Shown: in pieces, positions 23,701 through 42,541 of the stretch
Numbering within the stretch: the first letter of the stretch is position 1
Layout: each line of letters starts with the position of its first letter
Origin: Chrysomallon squamiferum
Lineage: Eukaryota > Mollusca > Gastropoda > Neomphalida > Peltospiridae
Assembly (NCBI GenBank): GCA_012295275.1
Contig: CM022673.1
Span: forward strand, 22,339,413 to 22,385,412
Length of the DNA stretch: 46,000 nucleotides
Reading direction: 5' to 3'
The notes under the pieces: generated by a model
Told to the model about the DNA's origin: nothing
What the model saw: the letters and a program-made list of their open reading frames with translations, nothing else
Databases searched by the model: none
Position numbers and translations under genes: made by a program

Positions 23701-25806
23701 TACAAAAAATATAATTTAAGAGACATGCAGATACACTGTGTAGTTTTAACATTGGTATTAAAGGCAAATGATGTCCAACACCTTTGATAATCAGATTAAT
23801 ATTTATACAAAGTGTTGGAGAAATTTTTATAATATTACTTGATTGGTCAGCTCTTTGTCACATGCCAAAACTAAGTTAAAATGAAGCCATGAGGCAATAA
23901 ACCAAAAGGTCGGAGTGTTCCCACAATTTTTTTTTATCCCAACCATTTCTCCATATTAACCTTAGTGTTCTGATTATTAAGTAAAAACTGAATATAAATT
24001 TTTATTTTCCAATAATTGATCAAAATAGAACAGACTGTTAATATCAGGTTAGTTTGATACCTAATAACCAATAATATTAAAATGTTATACAATACTGCTT
24101 GAACAAAACAAAAATTTATTCATAATTTATTCCTTAGAAATGTATATCTCACTACAACCTTTGGAGTTTGTTAGTAATAATATCAATTTTTTATCTAAAT
24201 AAAATAATTACATGATACGGACTAGAATAACTTTATCTGATAGCCTTGCAGTCCATGGTATAACTAGAGTAAACAAATATCAAAAATACCATTACCCTTT
24301 CCATCTACGCATGCTTATTACTATCAGTAAATTATTAATATATATACTACTTTCCAAGAATTCAACATGATAGTGACAATTAAAATGGCAATATCTGAAA
24401 GTACACATTAATACTAACAACCATATCAAATGAAATAATGCAAGATATACAATATTCAGGAAAAATAAAATCAAATAAGAAGCTTATGAAGGTGGATGTC
24501 TAACCATTAAAAAGAATTGAGAAAAAATACCCACCAAAACAATGTAAATGATTATAAAGTCTGGAAAGTCAATATTTAAAATATTTATTCAGTTCAACAT
24601 AATCTATTCTGCTCTACATAAAACAAAAAGCAGTAAAAACACATATTAACAATATCTGTGCCTATTGATACTAAATTTCTGTTAAAAACCTTTCATAGTC
24701 AAATAAAATTCCAATGAGATGAGTTAAGATTAAGTCATGCTATTAAACCATAATTTAAATATGTATATTAGTAATAAGAAATAACAGATGTAACTGACAG
24801 ATACCACTGCTACAGAGTATAAAACTGAAATATGAAAGATTATTATTTTCATTAAAAAAGCAAAATGAAAGCTGTATAAAAATTACTTCAATTCTTGAAA
24901 AAAAATAAATAAATAAATAAATAAAATTAGAAATAAAAAGAACTGAAAATATTATAATTAGAAGACTAAACTTTTTAAAAATATATTTTTATCTACAAGG
25001 TGAAATTAATATTAAAAATAAATGAATGAATGTGGTGTATTTCACTGTAACAGTCCTTTTGGTTTAAAACTAGTAGACTTGTTCTTCACACTATTAAGAG
25101 TTGGAGAGATATTATTTAAGTTCCCTAGTCAGTCTTGTAAGCTTGTTGCTTCCTTAATAATATAAATACAGCCATGTCAAAAGGGTAAGATGTTGATTAT
25201 AATTTACATGTAGCTTACACATACTTTTATTTGTCAGTATTGTGCTGTATAAGAATAAAGAATACAATCATTTGTGATGTATGCAAATTGTGTGAATCCA
25301 TATGTATTTGGAAAAGCAGGTCTATTGTGTATTTTGTTTGTACTTTGTAGTATAACTATATCATGTATATGCAGATAATTTCAGAAACACTTTGATTTAA
25401 AATATCAGAACAGCATTCGTAATGATTTTTAAACATTTAAAAATAAAATATCGTTTATGATACAGCACGAGCCAATTACTCATATATATATATCAAAACA
25501 ATACTGTCAATGGGAATAGACTCAATAGTGGTCCTCTGAAGACAGTTGGTCGGCCACCATCGAAGATTGGAAATATTAGTGGAATGGTTGAAACTATATG
25601 GGTTGTTTTGATTAATCTGACAGTAACAATAACATATTTCAATTCTGTAATAAGATCATTAAAACATTATTGTTTCCTTAACTTACCGAGTGATTAATTC
25701 CCCACATGAATACGCTCAGTAGTGGTTCGTTCGCTCGAAAAAGCTTCAGTTTAGGAGCAACAGCTCGCACTTTCAGCTGTTTTCTTTTAGACTTCAGGGA
25801 TGCCAT
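15592..25806 (-). CDS. PIP4K2: Phosphatidylinositol 5-phosphate 4-kinase type 2, nine coding exons, 412 aa
   Basis: The product phosphorylates PI5P at the 4-position to make PI(4,5)P2, and acts in the cytosol and on endomembranes. Coding exons, in transcript order, are 25806-25687, 20951-20854, 20072-19976, 19606-19457, 18955-18809, 18141-18103, 16994-16881, 16570-16282 and 15776-15592. Together they make 1239 nt (412 codons plus TGA), and each junction has GT/AG and matching phase. Landmarks are an N-terminal VKLFRA-like segment ([13 protein letters not shown], 20-32), the IKT lysine K136, MRNIF 187-191, the YDLKGS glycine-rich motif around 201-206, MDYSL 263-267, an acidic Ala/Glu linker 276-315, TPPDSP 319-324, the metal-binding ID at 364-365 and the activation loop [10 protein letters not shown] 384-393. 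Human paralogues are 406-421 aa, so it is full length. The type 2 activation loop and TPPDSP exclude PIP5K. Identification is from remembered family motifs; which vertebrate paralogue is closest is not decided. Confidence 0.96.
16282..16570 (-). CDS. PIP4K2: PIP4K2 coding exon 8, catalytic MDYSL plus acidic linker
   Basis: The exon is 289 nt, begins [18 protein letters not shown] and ends in phase 1 inside GCA G before gtgagg. MDYSL (263-267) holds the catalytic aspartate. A low-complexity acidic insert (276-315, runs of Ala and Glu/Asp) leads to TPPDSP (319-324). The same motif in human PIP4K2B carries the stress-kinase phosphosites T322 and S326. The insert is the most divergent part of the protein. 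Confidence 0.95.
16881..16994 (-). CDS. PIP4K2: PIP4K2 coding exon 7
   Basis: The exon has 38 whole codons (residues 218-255), [20 protein letters not shown] then [18 protein letters not shown]. It is flanked by tttcacag and gtaaga. It matches the LPTLKDxDF segment of type 2 PIP kinases. Confidence 0.95.
18103..18141 (-). CDS. PIP4K2: PIP4K2 coding exon 6, a 13-codon small exon
   Basis: This 39-nt exon encodes [13 protein letters not shown] between a ttgttttcag acceptor and a gtttgt donor, which is weak. It completes the DLKGS motif and is strongly conserved in the family (SDKEKAKELPTL in vertebrates, here with R). It is too short to be found as an ORF, but the phases on both sides require it. 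Confidence 0.93.
18809..18955 (-). CDS. PIP4K2: PIP4K2 coding exon 5, with the nucleotide-base motif MRNIF
   Basis: The exon has 49 whole codons (residues 156-204), from [19 protein letters not shown] to HKKYDLK. It includes MRNIF at 187-191, the position of the TRNVF guanine-contact motif in vertebrate PIP4K2B. Splice sites are a tttcag-type acceptor and AAG|gtactt. Confidence 0.95.
19457..19606 (-). CDS. PIP4K2: PIP4K2 coding exon 4, with the ATP-binding lysine
   Basis: The exon has 50 whole codons (residues 106-155). It contains [19 protein letters not shown], where K136 of IKT matches the ATP-contacting lysine of the family. It ends with HHILKQYHQ before a gtatag donor. Confidence 0.95.
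19976..20072 (-). CDS. PIP4K2: PIP4K2 coding exon 3
   Basis: It follows a ttttgcag acceptor, runs 97 nt and completes the lysine codon begun in exon 2. It encodes [20 protein letters not shown] followed by [12 protein letters not shown]. It ends in phase 0 before gtaaga. The [10 protein letters not shown] motif is diagnostic for PIP kinases. Confidence 0.95.
20701..20795. repeat. (TG)n(TA)n compound microsatellite
   Basis: An interrupted TG/TATG run changes to (TA)n. It lies in PIP4K2 intron 2 about 60 bp downstream of the exon 2 donor. Confidence 0.9.
20854..20951 (-). CDS. PIP4K2: PIP4K2 coding exon 2
   Basis: The exon follows a ttccag acceptor and is 98 nt long, ending in phase 2 at AA before gtaagt. 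It encodes [20 protein letters not shown] and continues to DNHMFN. This is the conserved N-lobe segment with the [10 protein letters not shown] motif of type 2 PIP kinases. Confidence 0.94.
21790..22420 (+). mobile_element. Possible degraded pogo-like element
   Basis: CACTAATACCTCGCTTAACG at 21790 resembles a Tigger-like terminus (CACTGGTACCTCG). A related block, CTTAACAATATCTCACTTAA, recurs at 22394 on the same strand. No inverted partner was found, so assignment is weak. Confidence 0.3.
23220..23318. repeat. (AAAT)n and (GATA)n compound repeat
   Basis: AAAT units are followed by TAGA/GATA and GA units inside PIP4K2 intron 1. Confidence 0.9.
25687..25806 (-). CDS. PIP4K2: PIP4K2 coding exon 1 (residues 1-40)
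   Basis: It starts at the ATG at 25806-25804, which has G at -3 and G at +4, and encodes 40 whole codons beginning [10 protein letters not shown]. The N terminus is basic, followed by the conserved [18 protein letters not shown]. The exon ends in phase 0 before a gtaagt donor. The first residues are shorter than in vertebrate paralogues, which carry about eight extra N-terminal residues. Confidence 0.93.
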
Positions 25807-26010
25807 TGCCAGAAAATATTGCACACAGCCGGATAATAAGAGTGCGTATGTGGAAAAAGTGGCAACTACGATTTAATACTATACGTCATTATTTCTACAC
25901 AATGCTGTTGATTTCCCAGACATAAACAAGCAATTGTCGCTCTTCCTAGACAAAATGGCTGCTTCATCGAATTACCCATAAACCCAGAATAAGGGAGATA
26001 AATGCGTCGT
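25807..26010 (-). promoter_or_regulatory. PIP4K2: PIP4K2 5' UTR and promoter region
   Basis: The first 200 bp upstream of the ATG are repeat-poor. They contain a YY1-like AAAATGGCTGC on the plus strand at about 25953-25963 and a TGACGTA CRE-like half site near 25888. No TATA box is evident. The transcription start is not determined. Confidence 0.4.
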
Positions 26011-27175
26011 CTGCTTTTTAAAACTACAAATTTTTTATTTTTTCTTTGTCAAAAGCTCTTAATCTTATAATAATAGTCATGTGCAAGATATTCTTATCTT
26101 AAATTGAAAATATACTTGTTGATGTCTGGAAGACCATTAAAATCAATACAGATTAAATATTTTAGTACTTCTATTTTAATACATGGACATTATATGATTA
26201 TAATTATTTATTTTAATACTGATACAAAAAAGAGAGAAGTATTTGAATAAATAAATAAAACTTATTATAACGCTAAGTGCGAAAGGTTAGAATATTAGTG
26301 AGCAATACGATATGTATATTTGTGTCTGTCTATCGGTGCCTGTGCAGCACAATTCTTAATAGTACTACTAGTAGTAATAATTACCAAAGTTCCTTGGAAA
26401 AACATCGCAGTGCGAGTGGTATAGCATGGACAAAGCCACAAATAGTCACTAAGATGACACATGACGACCATTTACATGATTTTATCATAAACTCCACTCA
26501 TTACCTGTTGAAATACTAGCTCGTTATTTTTTCAGATTAAATCATTGTAAAAGTAAATACGCAACAAAAAGAATGTCGGGAATGCATCAAACGGATTACC
26601 GAAACAGACCGAAAATATCAACAATATTCATTCACTCTAAAATAAAATAAATAATAACAAAAATGTATTTTCAGTACAGAATAAAGGTGGAAAGAAACCA
26701 AACATTAATAGATACGTACCCGAGTCATTCCCACTGCTTATTATTTCAATTATTTTTCTGTTCAGATTTGATTAACTAGTCGAAGATGCCCAAAAGTGAC
26801 GTCATTAAATAACATCCAAAATTATACTGAATTTCTTTTCCCTTACTGTTGTTTTACTTGTTGTGTTTCGTTTCGTTCAAATTAATTAGAATTAATGAAA
26901 TATAATACTAAACACGTACTTATTCTGATTATTTATTAATGTATCTACTGTTAGTTTAAAACACATTTTTATGACGTCACTTTGATAATAAATGTAAGGG
27001 TTCCGCTAATAAACGAAAAAACCATCAACAAAACATATCATTTCTATTTTCATATAAATAAATTCTCAGAATAACCGACTCCTACTACAATTACTATTAC
27101 TACTGTTATACTACTGCTACTGCTACATCTAGGAGATTGTTTCATTTGTATATGAACTAATGCATAGGTAATATA
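26011..27175. other. PIP4K2 upstream intergenic stretch
   Basis: No gene was recognised. Two perfect CRE palindromes TGACGTCA lie at 26797-26804 and 26972-26979. Confidence 0.6.
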
Positions 27176-27966
27176 CACTGGTACCTCGACTTACAAGTGC
27201 CCCAACTTACGAGTTTTTGGAGATACGAGCAGTATCCCTGTCGATTTTTTGGTTTGAGCTATGAGCCAAAATCCGAGTTACGAGCTAGCTTCAGATAGGC
27301 CGCTGCTAGTTGGCGCAACGAACAACACAACATCCACCCAGCATCCCGCGTTTTAATGGTCTATTTCACTTGATTACCTCACCGTGGAAGTATCTCTGTT
27401 ATGTTGTGCTCGCGTTTTGTGCAGTATTTTGCCAAATGTCTTTTTCTGGCCATGGATCCTAAGAAAGTGAGTGCAAAGGACAGTGCTGAGAAGAAGAAGC
27501 GGACGATGTCCATTAAATTAAAGTTTGAATTCATAAAAAAAAAAATGAGTGAGGTGTGCATGTAGTCGACTTGACTAGGCAGTACGAGCGTAGTAGTTCT
27601 ACGATATGTTCAAGGAGTCCATAAAGGCTGTAACTCGAGCCAAAGGCTTTAAAATAATGTGTCTGATCTCCAAGAAAAATACACTTTACAAAACCAATTT
27701 ATTTCTTTTCATTCTCTTTTATTTTGTTTTCAATACATTTGTTGTCATTTATAAATACATTTTTTTTTTTTTAATATTTAAAAACAGGTCACAAAAATAT
27801 AAATAAATTAATTAATTTAAAAAAATGGATGGGCTTTTTAGGGGGCTAGAACAGATTAATGGTATTTCAATTAATTTCATTTGGGAAAATTGATTTGATA
27901 TACGAGCAATTTGAGTTACTAGCTCGGTCACGGAACGAATTAAACTCGTAAGTCAAGGTACCACTG
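27176..27966 (+). mobile_element. Deleted Tigger/pogo-type DNA transposon with transposase N-terminal remnant
   Basis: The inverted ends are CACTGGTACCTCGACTTAC at 27176 and its near-complement GTAAGTCAAGGTACCACTG ending at 27966. TA precedes the left end. An ATG at 27452 opens MDPKKVSAKDSAEKKKRTMS, which resembles the N terminus of Tigger-family transposases, and stops at a TAG after 37 codons. Shifted-frame remnants of the helix-turn-helix (VDLTRQYERSSSTIC) follow. The catalytic domain is missing, so the roughly 790-bp element is nonautonomous and decayed. Confidence 0.75.
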
Positions 27967-28589
27967 CATTTTTCTCTTTTTGAAAATTTCATTTCTTTAA
28001 TATTTTGTGTATGGGCTGTTGCAAACTGCATTGTCATTATCACATTTAGGCTATTTGTTCGCAAAGCTGCAGAAAGGTCTTGTTATTTTTACTTTAAACA
28101 TTAATATCCAGAATGAAATTTGTATTTGGTTACTTGGCATTTCCTAATTCTAACGAAAAAAAAAAAGTATCTGAACAATTTACATAAGACTACTATTATA
28201 TGTTTAATATTTTTACAATTCTCTGAAAAGAAAGCAAAGACTAAATATTTGCTGAGAAGATGTCTCTTTAAGTTCTGATTTCAGCAAAGGCTCTGATTTT
28301 TGTTTGCCTCTACATTTTCGTAAAAGTACTTTGAACATCACCGCAAGCTGTTTCTATAGCGAACAGCGATCTTCTTATGGGATATTACATCCCTAAACTA
28401 ATTTATTCAGTTACATCCCTTCCCAGGTTGCAGAATTTTGTGAAGCGTAACGAATCCGATCCTTCGTGCACTTTATTAATAATAACGGTTTTGAACTAAA
28501 TTTTTGTTGATTCAGACGATGGAAGAGCAGCATGAAAACGCAACCAACCTTTCCGATAGGAAAGTGGTACAGCCCTCCGACCTCGTTAA

Positions 28590-28773
28590 ATGGTAACGTT
28601 TTCTTCCAATCAAATGTTCTGATTTCTCGTATGTCACACTACTCTGTACGAAGTTAATTGCGGCTTCAACGCGCATGCACTCTCAAATCTCACGCGCGGA
28701 CCATCGTACCTCCTGTGAGTAAATTCAAAGAACAAACAAGTCCAGACATCGAACTTTCATTTCGTCTGACAAA
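28590..28773 (+). promoter_or_regulatory. Tubulin A promoter and 5' UTR
   Basis: The region is repeat-poor with several CpGs. It contains CCAAT at 28606-28610, an NRF1-like GCGCATGC at about 28671-28678 and a GCGCG run near 28694. There is no clear TATA box. The start site probably lies between 28680 and 28740. Confidence 0.45.
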
Positions 28774-34011
<5,238 letters not shown>

Positions 34012-34206
34012 TTGTCTTAGTTGACCGGTTTTACAATTTTCATTTAGTACGAACCAAAGTAAATTGGTATGGACCAAAAGTACATGCTCACTTACGTTTA
34101 GTTTTTGCATCGTTTTGTCTTTCACACACTTACTGATTTTTTTTTTCTTTTCTACAATCAGTTTTGCTTTTATTTGCCTCGATCACACTGAATACTCACT
34201 GTGTGC

Positions 34207-34212
34207 AATAAA
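34207..34212 (+). promoter_or_regulatory. Tubulin A poly(A) signal
   Basis: AATAAA lies 195 nt after the stop and is followed by a GT/T-rich stretch. A second AATAAA near 34317 is an alternative. Confidence 0.65.
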
Positions 34213-34879
34213 CTGTTTGTTCAACAAACCTGTTTTTCGTTTTCTATTTTTCATCAAATGTGTAGGAAATTACTTTAGTGTTTACTCATTTTGATCTATC
34301 CCTTTAGACTCTGGTTAATAAACACAAACAAATTACACAGAATGAAATAAATAAATATTACAAATAGAATAAATAATCAGTTTTTCAAATATAATCCGTA
34401 ATCATCCATTAATAAATGTTGCGCATTAAAAACATTTCAGGGTTTGTCTTTTATTTCCTCCCCTTTTTTACTTTTATTTAGAATTTCATTCATTCATATT
34501 TTTATCTATTCAATATACTTTTCTTTTAAGAGCAAATCAAATATATAATTAATATATACATATTAGTACTTACATAATAATTATACTTTTGATTTGCTGT
34601 TAACAATACTTATAATAACATAAACAAAAGCAACACACAAGAAGAAGATAATTCAAGATAAATATTTAAGCGATTTACAAGCGTTAGATATTCTTTAGGA
34701 ATAAATAAATATTAATTCTTTTCATGATGGAAAAGAAATCCATTTTATTACTTATGGTATTAGTTCAGTGATAATGCCAGGAAGAAAAGAAAACCCACTG
34801 TTGCCGCCTGTTTGTTAGCAATTAGAAACTACCGTATTTTATATAAACATGAACACCACTGCCTCTGTCATGGTGCGCT

Positions 34880-34982
34880 TGTAGGAACGAAACATTTTCA
34901 AACGGATTGTTAACTTGGACTGATCGTGCATGTTATGAACCCCAGAGCGGCGCTCTAACTACTTATCTGCCTTTTATAAGAA
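34880..34982 (-). mobile_element. Possible tRNA-derived SINE remnant
   Basis: On the minus strand TAGTTAGAGCGCCGCTCTGG resembles the A-box/D-arm start of a tRNA-derived SINE. A degenerate B-box-like AGTTAACAATCC follows about 60 bp later. Ends and A-tail are not clear. Confidence 0.3.
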
Positions 34983-35469
34983 AGCATGTTAATATTAATC
35001 TTTTTGCTGGAAAATACGTAAACCACAGCATTTACTGCTGGATTTGGAACATGAAAACGGATTTGATTGAAACTGATTTTTATTAACAGCTCCTGTAGTC
35101 AACATCTGGTAATTAAATATTTGTTGGTCATAGCTGAATGTGACAGAATGAGACAGACAGTTCAGTAAATAACAAAAATAAATTAAACTTAAATGAATTA
35201 ACAGACACAAGAAGCTCGTTTCAAGATTTGCAAAGCGAGGGTGTCTGCCAATCTCTACTTTTGTTCATAATATTACGTCACATTTGTTTTGAATAAGTAG
35301 TCGCATGGCTGTGTTGTATTTGGCGAGACATTATTTGCAGAGTTACGTCACTAGCATTCGTAAAATGACACTGAATGGTGAACTGATTTACATGTGTTTT
35401 TGTTTCGTTAATTGATTCAAGAGCGTTTCTTTAGAGGTATAAGTACCATAAAAATGAGTATATGTGAAT

Positions 35470-35519
35470 TCTGCGACGGACACGCCCGCTGACCTGTCAG
35501 AAAGCGTGCCCGTCGCAGA
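35470..35519. repeat. GC-rich nested hairpin
   Basis: TCTGCGACGG (35470-35479) pairs with CCGTCGCAGA (35510-35519). After one A/C mismatch CACGC pairs with GCGTG, and the loop contains a further stem CTGA...TCAG. Confidence 0.85.
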
Positions 35520-37545
35520 CGTGCTTCACAACAGCTTGCTCTGATTAGCACGTTAATTTTTTTCCTATTCCTATTCCTAGTATATGTGTTATAATTTCTG
35601 AGAATGAATGTATTTTTGTGTTTTGTGTGTGTCGAGTGAGTGTGAAGGAAATACATCATTACAATTCATAAATAAATAAATAAATGATGATTTTAAAATC
35701 AACAGAATTTTTCACTTATATAATTATGTGTTCTAAATGACATAAAGAGAAAGACAGATGGTCGTATACAGACACTATTTATAGTTGAGTATGTCTGCAT
35801 TGTGAAATCTCGATTAATAAATATTTTATTTTTATAAATACAAACATCTTCAATTTACTGATATTGATTATTTACCAAAATAGTTAACTCGTTGTATTAA
35901 TAACTGTAATAATATGTACATGCTCATGTATGTTATTATGCATATATTAATGAGTGTGTTTATATGTGTATATTTAAATGTATCTGTTTAGTCAGTAAAT
36001 GATCTGATTGTAATTTTTCTATTTATTGGTAATAACAGAATTACCTGCTAAGGAAGAAAAGAATCTACGCTACCAAGAAGAAAATAAATAAATAAACAAA
36101 CAAATAAATAAATCTTAAAGGCCACAAAAAAGAGAATCACAATGAAATTGCTTTTTATTACCGGCTTCTGTATTCTTCATCTAGTATAAATGTATTTTAT
36201 ATCTTTATAGTATAAATATAGTAACGGTCTATGTTTTATCACATTTCAAATTATTTTAGTTATGATAATAGTAATCTAAAATTTCGGTATAATTATACCC
36301 AATTCAGAAGTCTGTACGTAATATGAAACCTGGGATATCTGTTAAAATAACTTACACGTTAATTTATTGTGCTTTCATTCAGTAAGTTAAAGATTTGTGC
36401 AAATCAGTGGTAAATTTTATATTAACTAATTAGAAATTTAGCCTTAATACAAACCCTTAAACAAAAGAAAAGCCACCAAAACAAACAATAACAACAAAGT
36501 GTATTTTTCATTAAAATAACAGTGACCGAAAAAGAACCTTTAAAAAAGTAGAAGAAAGAAGGATATCAGTGAAAAATTAATTATAATTATAAATAACTGT
36601 TACCACTGCATCATCAATTCCGAATATATCTGATATTTCCAGAACATATTTAAGGCTTCATGGTAAGTATTTATAGAAAGAAAAATTGCCTAGTATGGCC
36701 TATGGCCAAAATGACATAAAGTATTTATCTAGCTCAGCCAATGAAAATAAAGACAACTGTTCCGTCCTATGATAACATGTGCCACATAGTCAGTCAGTAT
36801 CTTAGCGTCTCACGACCAGACCATTACGTCCAAGTGAGAGCGATATTTTCCAAAATCTCATTAAAAACAATAGTCGTCAGGCAGCATTATGGTATGTACA
36901 TTTTATGTAATTGCGTGCATATATATTTGTTTTAACATTATTTATATTGCATTAAAGAAAAAAAAAAAGAAAGAAAATAAATACCAGTGGAAATCTGGTA
37001 TTATTCAGTAATGGCGGTAAATAAATTCCGTATCGATCGTCAGCAGTGAAAATATCACATTTATGGAAAAATTTCAACAGATGTTGAACTGAATACATCT
37101 CTGTTCGTTAAGCGTTAAATACTGTGTACATACTTGAAATATAAAATACCCAAGAGAAAAAGAATGTCTGTATCATTTTTCATTGTTGGAAACTATTTCA
37201 GTGATAAATTTACATGCTTATTATTTTATTAATATTTTGTCATTTATTTTGTCAATTAAATTGAATTTTCAAACGTAGACACATATAAACTGACAATTCT
37301 TTTCATTATTTTCTGTGGGAAAGAACCATAATATTTATCAAACAGTCTATATGTAAACCTTTTGTCTACATGTAAATAATATTTTAATGGCTGTTATTAA
37401 AGGTCAGAGAAATAAACTACTGTTTTTTTTCCCACCAGTATTTGAATATTCAGTAAACTACATCAACACAGTAGTTTACTCCATTACGTCTTTATTCTGC
37501 CTGCCTGTCTGTCTGTCTGTCTCTCTCTGTATGTCTGTGTGTCAG

Positions 37546-37624
<79 letters not shown>
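37546..37624. repeat. (ATCT)n microsatellite
   Basis: About 19 ATCT units, flanked by CTGT-rich variants on both sides. Confidence 0.95.
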
Positions 37625-37625
<1 letters not shown>

Positions 37626-37799
37626 ATTAACTGTCTATCTGTATGTTTATCAACAAGTATATATAATCTATCCGTTTAGATATGTATCTATCTCCTTTTT
37701 TAAACCTAGCTGGCTATCTGACGGTCTTGCCCATCCATCCATATATCTGTATGTTTGTCTGTCTAACTGTGTAATCTATCTATCTTTCAGTATAAAATA

Positions 37800-38211
37800 A
37801 ATATTTTCAAAACATTTGAGCAATCTGCTATTCAAATTAACTCCATCTGGCTTGGTCATTTATTTCATGGCTGTACGTATTGTCGGAACAGCTTCCCAGG
37901 ACTCTCCTGTTCTCTTCTGGAACTTCCCTCAGCGTGGTTGAGCAGAATTAGTGTTTGTCAGAAGATAAATGTGATAATGTGGCATATAAGCTGTGGCGTT
38001 CTGTTCTCTTTCGGCTTAACCTGAACAATTGTAACATCCATCAAAAATACCACTTGCATTCACAGTTGCTAATCGCCAAAGTCTGGAAAAATGCCAGACA
38101 TCTGAAATTCTTGTTGCTTAGGCTACAGAGAACTGTACTTATATTAGAATTATTGCGACACAGGTCGACTGGAGGTCACGTACAGCGAGCAGTTCTGCAC
38201 AGTTCGTCTGA
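37800..38211 (+). promoter_or_regulatory. Candidate tubulin B promoter
   Basis: This repeat-poor block lies between a microsatellite and the proposed first exon. It contains a palindrome GGAAcagcTTCC near 37885, a heat-shock-element-like TTCTGGAACTTCC at about 37915-37927 and an AT-rich TTATATTA near 38139 that could act as a weak TATA. Function is inferred only from position. Confidence 0.3.
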
Positions 38212-41026
<2,815 letters not shown>

Positions 41027-41157
41027 AATGAGAAGAAAGAACACGATGTGTCGCTAACAAGATGACCGGACACAGCAAAATATAAAACAACGAATAGCAA
41101 AGTCCTCTACTGACCATCAACTAGTTCTTATTCCTGTGTTATTTCGTAGAAAAAAAA

Positions 41158-41163
41158 AATAAA
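41158..41163 (+). promoter_or_regulatory. Tubulin B poly(A) signal
   Basis: AATAAA lies 132 nt after the stop codon, inside an A-rich run. Confidence 0.55.
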
Positions 41164-42221
41164 ATATAAAAATTACTGTTGAAATTGTTATGGCAATTTA
41201 AATTTTATTATATTTTTTTTACGAACTATTAACAATATAATAACATAATAAAAACAATGACAACAACAAAATAAATAGATAAAAAGCAAATCAAATAACA
41301 ACATTAAAAAAGAAAAAAGTAAACAGCTGAGTGATGTTTGTACTGAAAAAGACCTTAGACTTTTGCTATACTTTTTAATAAGAGATTTTTTTTGTCAAAG
41401 CATTATATGTAACAAATCTTTATAAATAATGTATACATATCTTACTGGTTGCCTCTTTATGTATTATCTCATACACAATTTCTCTGATCAATGTAATCCA
41501 GGATTACACGAAAGAATTTACTTCAGTATGATTAGTGAAAGAAACATCCATACAAAGGAAAACTGAAGGCGTTCATTATTCAAAAAGCTGTTTATCATGA
41601 AGATTTCAACTTTAAGCAATAATATATATTTTTTTCATGTTTTGGGAATGCAAGATTGATTAAATTACTAAGCATAGATTCTCTCAAGTTCGGTGACTTC
41701 AAAGTATACATTTCACTTATTTATTTACATTTATTATAACTTTTGACCCGCTTTATACTAATCTGAGAATTATAGGTATTTTCATATTTTTAATTTTAAT
41801 TATCAATAAAGGACAACTATGACATATTTGAATTGCAAATTCATTCCTGTAGGTCACGAACTGATTTCATATCTCTTCTCTTCTATCTTTTTTCTTTTTG
41901 TTCATATTGCGCTGGTATCTTTTTTATTGTTAAAATAGAAATATAATTTTATAATCTCCATTTAAGTTTATTTTACAGATATTAAAAGAACTTAATAAAA
42001 AATTAATGGGTTGACCGATAAAAAAATATTTATACAATTTACTTTTTTGAAACAAGATGTTTAATTAAATCTGGTATTTCTAAGTTCATTTTCTGCATGA
42101 ACTTCCTAAATAATTAAAAAGATTGTTAGCTAATATTCCATTCAGGTATATTAAATATTTTCATTCTAGCAAGACTTTTGTTCTAAATTAACTAATTTTT
42201 TTCCAAACAGTAAACTGCTAT

Positions 42222-42241
42222 CCAATAACAGTATATATAAA
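42222..42241 (+). promoter_or_regulatory. CCAAT and TATA pair on the plus strand
   Basis: CCAAT at 42222-42226 is followed 6 bp later by TATATATAAA at 42232-42241. It resembles a core promoter, but no plus-strand gene was recognised downstream. Confidence 0.25.
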
Positions 42242-42541
42242 CACTCCATGTTTTGAATTTGACTTCCAGAACAGTATGGTCTTCTCTTCAAAGTTCAGTA
42301 ACTGCAAAAATAATAATGACAAAAATAATTAAAGTATACCTTTGATGAGACATACAACGCACCGTAATAATTTTTATGTCTTTCAAAGCTATTATTCTTA
42401 CGACTCTAATTTATATCGTTTGTTTCTTTTTTCTTTCGTCGTTGCTTTTCCTGTTTTCAGTTCATTTTTTTTCGTTCTACCTTTCTTCTTTACTTTCTTC
42501 TTTTTACTTATATATATTGAGATATCTCTAAACATTGTGTA

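Larger units (their letters stand above)
20952..25686 (-). other. PIP4K2: PIP4K2 intron 1
   Basis: This 4.7-kb intron is AT-rich. It holds a possible degraded DNA transposon around 21790-22420, a mixed AAAT/GATA microsatellite at 23220-23318 and an uncharacterised open stretch at 22986-23180. No conserved exon was recognised. Confidence 0.8.
34318..37799. other. Intergenic stretch between the tubulin genes
   Basis: It is AT-rich with no recognised gene. It holds a possible SINE remnant (34880-34982), a GC-rich nested hairpin (35470-35519), a CCAAT (about 36738) and a (ATCT)n array. Two weaker candidates for the tubulin B ATG exon lie at 36660 and 36889. Confidence 0.6.

Noticed and set aside
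28519-28596. 25-codon ATG frame just upstream of the tubulin A promoter, with an acceptor-like tract before it
   Set aside because: Too short, unrecognised and without partners; it may be chance.
36660-36664. ATG directly followed by a perfect gtaagt donor, as tubulin B exon 1
   Set aside because: The start context is poor (T at -3) and the flank is unlike tubulin A. It is kept only as an alternative to 38212.
36889-36893. ATG|gtatgt with CCAAT 150 bp upstream, as tubulin B exon 1
   Set aside because: It has a good -3 base but no sequence shared with tubulin A upstream of its ATG; less supported than 38212.
37387-37626. 79-codon frame ending in an IYLS repeat
   Set aside because: Its second half is a translation of the (ATCT)n microsatellite.
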